Shown here: positions 36,409-43,099 of the stretch, piece after piece
How the letters are laid out: each line of letters opens with the position of its first letter
How positions within the stretch are numbered: the stretch's first letter is position 1
NCBI RefSeq assembly: GCF_014647895.1
Contig: NZ_BMQB01000006.1
Coordinates: 310,001-374,000 of the forward strand
DNA: 64,000 bases
Origin: Pilimelia anulata
GTDB lineage: Bacteria; Actinomycetota; Actinomycetes; Mycobacteriales; Micromonosporaceae
Direction: 5' to 3'
Notes under the pieces: generated by a model
What the model saw: the letters and a program-made list of their open reading frames with translations, nothing else
Database searches by the model: none
What the model was told of the DNA's origin: nothing
Made by a program: the position numbers and the translations under genes

Positions 36409-38430
36409 TTACCGCGCGTCGGCGGCGCCGCCCGCGGTACCCGCGCGGGCACCCGCCGGGGCGCCGGTCGGGGCGCCCGCCCGGGCACCCGGGGCGTCGG
36501 CCGCACCCGGCGGCGCTGTGGCCGGCGGGGGCGGGTCGGTCGGGGGAGGGTCGAGCAGGGCGCCCGGCAGCGTCAGCGTGAACGTCGAGCCCCGCCCGGC
36601 CGCCGAGGACAGCGTCAGGTCCCCGCCGTGCGCCCGGGCCAGCCGCCGCCCGATCGCCAGCCCCAGCCCGGTGCTGCCGGCCCGCTCCGGGCCCACCCGC
36701 CCGTACGCGCGGAAGACGAGGTCTTGGTCGGCCGGGTCGATGCCGGCCCCGGTGTCGGCGACCCGGACCAGCACGTCCGCGCCCCGGGCGGCGGCGGTCA
36801 CGGTGACCCGCCCGCCCGGCGGCGTGTACTTGATCGCGTTGGACAGCAGGTTCTCCACGATCTGCCGGAACCGCAGCGGGTCGGCCGACGCGGTGAGCCG
36901 GGCGGCCCGCACGTCCACCCGCAGCGCCCGGTCCGCGATCATCGGGTGCAGCGCGGCGAGCAGCTCGTTGATCGCCGCGTCGACCCGCACCGGGCGCCGG
37001 TCCAGCTCGACCCGCCCCGACTCCATCTTGGCGAGGTCCAGCAGGTCGTTGATGAGCGCGAGCAGGTGCCGGCCGCTGCGGTGGATGTGCGCGACCCAGT
37101 CGGCCTGGATCGGGTCGGTCTCGGCCAGGTCCGCCCGGACCAGGTCGCTGAATCCGATGATCACGTGCAGCGGCGTGCGCAGGTCGTGGCTCATCGCGGC
37201 GAGGAACTCGTTCTTCGCCCGGTGCGCCTCGGTCAGCGCGGCGACGGAGGCGGCCAGCTCGTCGGCGAGCGCCCGCTGCCGGACCAGCAGCGCCCCGCGC
37301 TCGGCGAGCACGGCGACCTGCCGGGCCGCGTCGGCGAGCGGCAGCAGGTCGTCCTCGGCGAACAGGCTGCGGCCGCGGTTCAGGGCGACCAGCGCGCCGC
37401 CGCCGGGCAGCGGCACCGCGGTCAGCCGGGCGCCGGGGCGGGCGGCGGCGTAGCGCGCGGCGAGCGGGCCGCCGCGCCCGCCGGGGCGCAGCAGCACGGG
37501 CTGCGGCGCGGCCAGCAGCGCGGCGAGGTCCGCGGCGGCCGGCCGGCCGGGGGCGGCGGCCGGGTCGGCGGTCCCGGCGGCGCGGCGCGGCGGGCCGCCG
37601 GCCGGGCCCGGGAGCAGGACGTCGACCGCGTCGGCGCCGGTCGCGTCGCGGACCGCCGCGGCGTACCGGTGCCACAGCCGGTCCGCCGGCTCGGTGGCCG
37701 GGGCGTCGGTGATCCGCCGGTGCACGCGGTGCAGGGCGGCGGCCGACCACAGCCGGCGCAGCCGGTCCGGCGGCACGAACGCGACGAAGTACGCCCCCGC
37801 CGAGGAGAGCAGCAGCAGCCGGTACAGCACCTCGGCCGCGACCCCGGCCGGCGTCACGCCGACGATGTGCGCGCCCGGCGTGACCGTCCAGCCGAGCAGC
37901 CCGGTACCGGCGGCGACGGCCACGACCGCGACCAGCGCCCACGAGCCGCGCGCCCCGGCGCGCAGCCGCAGCGCGGACAGCCCGCGGCGGTGCCGGGCCT
38001 CGGCGCCCAGCGTCCGCGCGGCGACGACCTCGGCGCCGACGAACAGCGCCGCGTACGCCGCCCCGAGCAGCGGCGGCACCGGCCGCTCGACGAGCAGCAG
38101 CGGCGGGAACAGCGCGACGGCGCCGGCGCACGCGGCCCGGCGCACCCAGCGGTCGACCGGGCGCATCGTGTCGGCGAGCCGCAGGACGAGGTACGGCCGC
38201 AGCAGGTATAGCGCCGACACCGCGGCGACGGCGGCGACCAGCGGCCGCCCGGTGACCAGCCGGGCGCTCTCCACGACGGACACCGCCGCGCCGACCAGGA
38301 AGATCAGCGCGATCAGCCCGGCGATCGGGTCCCGCCGGCGCCGGTAGCGCAGGGCGGCGTACCCGGTCAGCGCCAGCGACAGCGCGGCCGTGAGCCACGC
38401 GAGCGCGTCCTGGACCGCCACGCCCGTCAA
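36409..38430 (-). CDS. Membrane sensor histidine kinase, orphan
   Basis: A 673-residue kinase. Seven to eight N-terminal hydrophobic segments occupy residues 1-220. A GAF-like cytoplasmic region follows (250-400), then a HisKA domain with the phosphorylated His in FLAAMSHDLRTPLHVIIGFS near residue 435. The HATPase domain has N-box ENLLSNAIKYTPPGG, G1 DTGAGI and G2 GSTGLGLAIG. A Pro/Ala-rich tail of about 50 residues closes it. I use TTG 38430; GTG 38421 is an alternative. No response regulator is nearby. Its place between the APS kinase gene and the polysaccharide operon suggests that it senses a signal controlling glycan production. Confidence 0.9.
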   Translation of the reverse strand: MTGVAVQDALAWLTAALSLALTGYAALRYRRRRDPIAGLIALIFLVGAAVSVVESARLVTGRPLVAAVAAVSALYLLRPYLVLRLADTMRPVDRWVRRAACAGAVALFPPLLLVERPVPPLLGAAYAALFVGAEVVAARTLGAEARHRRGLSALRLRAGARGSWALVAVVAVAAGTGLLGWTVTPGAHIVGVTPAGVAAEVLYRLLLLSSAGAYFVAFVPPDRLRRLWSAAALHRVHRRITDAPATEPADRLWHRYAAAVRDATGADAVDVLLPGPAGGPPRRAAGTADPAAAPGRPAAADLAALLAAPQPVLLRPGGRGGPLAARYAAARPGARLTAVPLPGGGALVALNRGRSLFAEDDLLPLADAARQVAVLAERGALLVRQRALADELAASVAALTEAHRAKNEFLAAMSHDLRTPLHVIIGFSDLVRADLAETDPIQADWVAHIHRSGRHLLALINDLLDLAKMESGRVELDRRPVRVDAAINELLAALHPMIADRALRVDVRAARLTASADPLRFRQIVENLLSNAIKYTPPGGRVTVTAAARGADVLVRVADTGAGIDPADQDLVFRAYGRVGPERAGSTGLGLAIGRRLARAHGGDLTLSSAAGRGSTFTLTLPGALLDPPPTDPPPPATAPPGAADAPGARAGAPTGAPAGARAGTAGGAADAR

Positions 38431-38458
38431 CCGCCGATCGTCGAGACGCCGCCCGGGG

Positions 38459-39967
38459 CTACGCGGGCTCGACCCAGCCCGTCTCGGCCAGGTACCCCAG
38501 CACCACCGCGGCGGCCTCGTCGACGCTCAGCCGGGTGGTGTCGATGACGAGTTCGGCGTCGGTCGGCTCCTCGTACGGGTCGTCGATGCCGGTGAAGTTC
38601 GCGAGCTGCCCGGCCCTGGCCCTGGCGTACAGGCCCTTGCGGTCGCGCTGCTCGCACACCTCCAGCGGGGTGGAGATCCAGACCAGCACGAACCCGGCGC
38701 CGGCCTCGATGGCCGCCCGGCGGGCGGCGGCGCGGGCCGCGGCGTACGGCGCGATGGGGCAGCAGATGGCCAGCCCGCGGTGCCGGGCGATCTCGGCGGC
38801 GACCCAGCCGATCCGGCGCACGTTGGCGTCCCGGTCGGCCTTGCCGAAGCCGAGCCCGGCGGACAGCTCGCGGCGCACCACGTCGCCGTCGAGCAGGGTG
38901 ACGGTGCGCTGGCCGTCCTCGCGCAGCGTGTCCGCGACGGCCCGGGCCACGGTGGACTTGCCGGACCCGGACAGCCCGCTGAAGAACAGCACCAGCCCGC
39001 GGTGCCGGCGGGCCGGGCGGGCCCGGGCCAGCTCGCGGGCGACCGCCGGCGGGGTGTGCCACTCGGGGAGCGGGAAGCCGCGCTCCAGCGTGTCGTTGAT
39101 CTCGTCCGGGCGCAGCGCGAGCCGGCGCGCGCCGGGCGGGATCTCCTCCAGCGAGCGCCACTGCCCGTCCCGCTTGTCGTAGGCGAGGTCGCGCGGCACG
39201 AGCACCCGCGGCCCGCCGCCGGAGATCATCGCCTCGCCGGTGGAGAGCAGGTGGGTCACGCCGTACGCCGCGGCGACCCGGGAGCGCAGCACCGCGGTGC
39301 CGATCTCGTCCGGCCGGCGCGGGGCGGGGACGGCCACGATCGTGGCCCGGGGGAGCCGGTCGCGGGCGGCGAGCACGGTCCGCATGAGCACCTCGGGCGC
39401 GAGCCCGTCCGGGCCCGGCTCGTCGACCGGGACCATCACGAGGACGTGCGCGGACAGCGTCCGGGCCGCGTGGGTGATCTGGGCGAGCTGCGGCCGGTGC
39501 AGCGGCCGGTCGGCGAGCACGCCGAGCACCCGGCCGAGCGGCAGCGTCGCGCGCACCTCGGCCGGGGTGAGCCGCAGCCGGGCGAACGGCCGGTGCCCGC
39601 CGTCGCCGACCCGCTGCACCGACCCGCCGACGCCGGCGGCGCCGGGCCCGGCGGGCCAGAGGTCGGTCGCGGACAGCGCGGCGATCGGCGCGCCCTCGGG
39701 GTCGGTGAGCACGACCGTACGGCGGTCGCCGCCGAGCTGCTCGGCGACGGCGGTGGGCAGCTCCAGCGTGACCGGCACCGGCCACGGCGTGCCGTCGGCG
39801 AGCGTGCCGCGCTGGGCGACCGCGCGCAGGTCGGCGGCGCCGTGGAAGCCGGCCAGCGGGGTGTACGCGCCGCTGAGGAGCAGTTCGAGGTCGGCCAGCT
39901 CGGCCGGGCGGGGGGTGTGGGTGGGCGAGTCGCGCAGCACGTCCTCGGGCAGCGGTGACCTATCCAA
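38459..39967 (-). CDS. cysC: APS kinase fused to a degenerate ATP-sulfurylase domain
   Basis: A 502-residue protein. The C-terminal third is a complete adenylylsulfate kinase: P-loop FFSGLSGSGKSTVARAV near residue 320, LLDGDVVRRELSAGLGF, ANVRRIGWVA and DRKGLYARARAG. It makes PAPS, the donor for both sulfotransferases of this region. The N-terminal 300 residues have the ATP-sulfurylase fold (LLLSGAYTPLAGFHG at the start, ALRPDEINDTLERGFPLPEW at the end). The catalytic QxRN and HxxH motifs are not there: the region reads GVLADRPLHRPQLAQI. So sulfurylase activity is probably lost. TTG 39967 has GGAGAGGG upstream; a GTG at 40021 would add 18 residues. Confidence 0.88.
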   Translation of the reverse strand: MDRSPLPEDVLRDSPTHTPRPAELADLELLLSGAYTPLAGFHGAADLRAVAQRGTLADGTPWPVPVTLELPTAVAEQLGGDRRTVVLTDPEGAPIAALSATDLWPAGPGAAGVGGSVQRVGDGGHRPFARLRLTPAEVRATLPLGRVLGVLADRPLHRPQLAQITHAARTLSAHVLVMVPVDEPGPDGLAPEVLMRTVLAARDRLPRATIVAVPAPRRPDEIGTAVLRSRVAAAYGVTHLLSTGEAMISGGGPRVLVPRDLAYDKRDGQWRSLEEIPPGARRLALRPDEINDTLERGFPLPEWHTPPAVARELARARPARRHRGLVLFFSGLSGSGKSTVARAVADTLREDGQRTVTLLDGDVVRRELSAGLGFGKADRDANVRRIGWVAAEIARHRGLAICCPIAPYAAARAAARRAAIEAGAGFVLVWISTPLEVCEQRDRKGLYARARAGQLANFTGIDDPYEEPTDAELVIDTTRLSVDEAAAVVLGYLAETGWVEPA

Positions 39968-40039
39968 CGCGACCCTCTCCTCGGCCCCGGAAATCGCCGG
40001 TCCGGCACGACCGACCGGCACAGTCTGTCAGGACCGTCG

Positions 40040-40131
40040 GACGAGGTCGAGGCGGCTATGCCGTTCGTTCGTACTTGTACGCTTTTGTAGGCTTTTGCCG
40101 GATATTGCAGACTCTGCTGTGAGGAGCCCGG
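40040..40131. promoter_or_regulatory. Divergent promoter region with phased GCTTTTG repeats
   Basis: Between the cysC-like gene and the GH26-like gene, GCTTTTG occurs at 40081-40087 and 40091-40097, exactly one helical turn apart. CGTTCGTTCG at 40062-40071 and GTACTTGTAC at 40071-40080 precede it. The block is clearly less GC-rich than its surroundings and probably holds promoters for both directions. Confidence 0.4.
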
Positions 40132-41313
40132 ATGAGCAAGCGCCCCGCCCGCCGCCGGCTGCCCGTCCGGGTCGCGGCGATCCCGTGGCGGACCGGCGTC
40201 GCCGCCGCCACCGGGACGCTCGTCCTCATCGCCGGCGCGGCGTGGTACGCCGTCCGGCCGCTTCCCTCCCGGCAGCTCGGCAAGCCGGTGCTGCCGAGCC
40301 CGTCGGTCTCCGGTGCCACCCGGCTCGGCCCCGCGCCCGCGCCCAGCGGCTCGGGCAAGCTCGCCCCCGACTGCCGGGTCGGGCTCAAGCTCGTCCCCAC
40401 CTGCGGGGTGCTGTGGGGCGTCGCGCCCGGCGCGTTCACCGTCGACCGCGGGACCCGCGCGCTCGCGGCCTTCGAGCGCAGCACCGGCCGCACCCAGTCG
40501 ATCTACCACGCGTACCACCGCGGCCAGAAGGGCCTGTTCCCCACGGCCGCCGAGCGCCGGCTCGCCGCCGAGCGCGGCCGGGAGCGGCTGCTCTTCCTCA
40601 ACTGGAAGCCGACCAGGCTGAGCTGGGCCGAGATCGCCCGCGGCGGCGCCGACGGGTACCTGGACCGGCTCGCCGCGCACATCCGCCGCACCCACCGGGA
40701 GCGCTTCTTCTTCACCGTGCACCACGAGCCCGAGGACGACGTGCGCCCGCGCCCCGGCTCCGGGTACACCGCCGAGGACTACGCGGCCATGTACCGGCAC
40801 GTCGTCACCCGGCTGCGCAGCCGCGGCGCGACGAACCTGGTCAGCGTCATCGTGCACATGGCCTACCCGAAGCTGACGAGCCAGTGGTGGTTCGACGCGC
40901 TGTACCCCGGCGACGACGTGGTCGACTGGATCGGCTTCGACACGTACGCCTACAGCGACCCCGGCTACGGCCACGGCGACTTCGCCGAGCTGGTCAACCG
41001 CCGCTCCGCCCGGTACGGCTGGCCCGGCTTCTACACCTGGGCGACCACCCGGCACCCGGACAAGCCGCTGATGGTCGCCGAGTGGGGGGTCTGGCACTCG
41101 GGCGCCAACACCGCCCACCAGGAGCGCTTCTACCGCAGCGTGGCCCGGCAGATCGGCAACTTCCCGCGGATCCGCGCGATGGTCTACTTCGACACCCCGA
41201 GCGACCAGCGCAAGCGCGACTCCCGGCCGACCCGGACCCGGGCCGGGCTGGACGCGTTCCGCACCCTGGCCCGCGACCCGGTCTTCTCGGTCCGCGTGGG
41301 ACCGCGCCGCTGA
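40132..41313 (+). CDS. Membrane-anchored or secreted GH26-like endoglycosidase
   Basis: A 393-residue extracytoplasmic glycoside hydrolase. Start ATG 40132 follows GAGGAG. One N-terminal helix (GVAAATGTLVLIAGAAWYAV) after a strongly basic stretch acts as signal anchor; a Pro/Ser linker follows. The catalytic TIM barrel resembles GH26 (beta-mannanase family): the acid/base Glu is in FTVHHEPEDD near residue 196 and the nucleophile Glu in LMVAEWGVWHS near residue 316. DWIGFDTYAYS sits between. It may trim or remodel the glycan made by the neighbouring genes, a role such hydrolases have in alginate and Pel/Psl-type systems. Confidence 0.85.
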   Translation: MSKRPARRRLPVRVAAIPWRTGVAAATGTLVLIAGAAWYAVRPLPSRQLGKPVLPSPSVSGATRLGPAPAPSGSGKLAPDCRVGLKLVPTCGVLWGVAPGAFTVDRGTRALAAFERSTGRTQSIYHAYHRGQKGLFPTAAERRLAAERGRERLLFLNWKPTRLSWAEIARGGADGYLDRLAAHIRRTHRERFFFTVHHEPEDDVRPRPGSGYTAEDYAAMYRHVVTRLRSRGATNLVSVIVHMAYPKLTSQWWFDALYPGDDVVDWIGFDTYAYSDPGYGHGDFAELVNRRSARYGWPGFYTWATTRHPDKPLMVAEWGVWHSGANTAHQERFYRSVARQIGNFPRIRAMVYFDTPSDQRKRDSRPTRTRAGLDAFRTLARDPVFSVRVGPRR

Positions 41314-41330
41314 CCACACCGGACCACCGC

Positions 41331-41373
41331 AGGACCCCGCCACCGGCCCGCCGGCGGCGGGGTCCTGCTTTTC
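41331..41373 (+). terminator. Terminator of the GH26-like gene
   Basis: An 11-bp perfect stem (AGGACCCCGCC and complement) with a 14-base loop, followed by GCTTTTCC. It starts 18 bases after the stop codon. Confidence 0.8.
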
Positions 41374-41406
41374 CGGGCCGTGCCCCGCGATCGGGAATGA
41401 TCTCCA

Positions 41407-41420
41407 GAATCGCGCGATTC
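41407..41420. promoter_or_regulatory. 14-bp palindrome GAATCGCGCGATTC
   Basis: A perfect palindrome 165 bases upstream of the LPXTG-protein gene, within an AT-richer stretch that may contain its promoter. Possible operator; regulator unknown. Confidence 0.3.
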
Positions 41421-41584
41421 GGTCGATTTGGGTGTGTCGGCGCGGGCGGTCGAGGCGGCGCCGGGTGAACGGCCCGCCGGTTCACGGCATTCGGTCTTAA
41501 GTGGTGCGTGCCCGAAGCCGACGCCCCGTGTTCATCGTTCCGATGTGTGCAGGCACGATTCCATCCGATGTCGAGGTGCACACA

Positions 41585-42964
41585 GTGGTTACTCAGTCAG
41601 GACGCCGCCGCGGCGGCGGCGTCACCACCCGGCTCAGCCTGGCGCTCGGTGCCTTCGCTCTCGGCCTCAGTGCCCCGGCCGCCGCCGCGGTGGCCGCGCC
41701 GCCGGAGCCCATTGCGGACAGTGCGGCCAAGCTCACGGGCCCGGTGAAGTCGCTGCCCGACCTGAACGCCCCGGAGCTGAAGGGCGACAAGGACAGCAAG
41801 GGAGCGGCGTCCGTACTGAGCACGCTGCCGAAGGAGCTGGACTGCAGCGACGACGGCGACTGGGTGTTCCGGATCGACGGCGTCGGCCACCGCAGCAAGG
41901 TGCCCGCGCCGAAGTTCATCGTCGCCAAGGCTGCCAAGGGCAAGCCGGCGTTCGCCAAGCTCGCCTCCGAGGAGCGCGGCGCGGCGTACTACTCGGTGCC
42001 GGGCGAGGCGAACCTCACCGGCCACGCCGGGGCCTGGATCTCGACAGCCTGGAAGGGCACCTTCACCCTCATCGCCGCGCCGTGCGAGGCGCCGACGCTG
42101 ACGGCCGAGTCCGAGCCGACGCTGGTCGTCAAGGGCAGCAAGGTGTTCGTCTCCGGCAAGCTGACCGACGCCGACGGCGCCCCCGTCGCCCGGCACGAGA
42201 TCACGCTGGAGAGCGCCTGCTCGGACCGGTGCCGCCGGTACGGCAAGGGCGACAGGGGCCGGCACGGCAAGGTGCTGCGGGCCAAGACCGACCGCAAGGG
42301 CCGGTACTTCTTCAAGCTGCGGCCCGGCGAGATCGGCCTGCACGAGCTGACCGTCCGCAGCGCCGCCCGCGCCCCGGAGGCCGGCGAGCCGGGCCTGGCC
42401 AGCGCCACCAAGACCCTCGGCGTGTGGGTCGTCCCGCACAAGAAGTTCCACAAGTCCGGCGAGCTGGGCAGCTCCAAGGGCGACGCGCTGATCGCCGGCC
42501 CGAAGGCGACCGTCCTCACCGGTGACGGCTTCCGGCCCGGCAGCGACGTCGCGATCCTGCTGTACGGCGAGCCGACCGTGATCACCGTCGTGAAGGCCGA
42601 CGGCGAGGGCCGGATCTCGGTCGAGGTCGACCTGCCGGCCGACCTGCGCGGCGAGCACCGCCTGGTCGCGCTCGGCGAGGACCGCAGGTGCCGCCCGCGG
42701 ATCCTGATCCGCAAGGTGACCGTCCAGGCGCCGCCGACCAAGCCGGGCGGCGGTGGCGGCGGGGACACCGGCACCACCGACCCCGAGCCGCAGCCGGAGC
42801 CGAGCACCAAGCCGGTCGCGAACACCGAGACCGACGGCAGCACCCTCCCGGTGACCGGGGCCTCGCTGGCCGGCGTCCTGGTCGGCGGCGGCGCGATCGT
42901 CGCCGGCGGCGTGGGCCTGCGCTTCCTGGCCCGCCGGCGCCGCGGCGCCACCCCGTTGGGCTGA
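41585..42964 (+). CDS. LPXTG-anchored surface protein
   Basis: A 459-residue exported protein predicted to be attached to the cell wall by sortase. GTG 41585 follows GAGG; a long signal peptide (TTRLSLALGAFALGLSAPAA) follows. The C-terminus has a full sorting signal: LPVTG at residues 421-425, a hydrophobic segment (LAGVLVGGGAIVAGGVGL) and a basic tail (RFLARRRRG). The body contains one domain with paired cysteines (LDCSDDGDWV to APCEAP), a carboxypeptidase-regulatory or Ig-like domain (KGSKVFVSGKLTDADGAPVA), a further Ig-like region and a Gly/Pro/Glu spacer. No enzyme motif is visible. It probably has a structural or adhesive role. No sortase gene is in the window. Confidence 0.88.
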   Translation: MVTQSGRRRGGGVTTRLSLALGAFALGLSAPAAAAVAAPPEPIADSAAKLTGPVKSLPDLNAPELKGDKDSKGAASVLSTLPKELDCSDDGDWVFRIDGVGHRSKVPAPKFIVAKAAKGKPAFAKLASEERGAAYYSVPGEANLTGHAGAWISTAWKGTFTLIAAPCEAPTLTAESEPTLVVKGSKVFVSGKLTDADGAPVARHEITLESACSDRCRRYGKGDRGRHGKVLRAKTDRKGRYFFKLRPGEIGLHELTVRSAARAPEAGEPGLASATKTLGVWVVPHKKFHKSGELGSSKGDALIAGPKATVLTGDGFRPGSDVAILLYGEPTVITVVKADGEGRISVEVDLPADLRGEHRLVALGEDRRCRPRILIRKVTVQAPPTKPGGGGGGDTGTTDPEPQPEPSTKPVANTETDGSTLPVTGASLAGVLVGGGAIVAGGVGLRFLARRRRGATPLG

Positions 42965-42980
42965 CCCCGACACCCTCACA

Positions 42981-43021
42981 GGGCAACCCCGCGATCGGTC
43001 CCCCCGGTCGCGGGGTTGCCC
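42981..43021. terminator. Terminator between the LPXTG gene and ppc
   Basis: An 18-bp stem with one G-U pair (arms 42981-42998 and 43004-43021) and a 5-base loop lies between convergent genes, 16 bases after the LPXTG-protein stop. Confidence 0.8.
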
Positions 43022-43099
43022 GCGTGCGGCGACCTCGCTCCGTTACCGCCGACCGGCTCACCCCGGACCGGTCGGCCGGGTGGGCGGGCCGGCCGGCGG

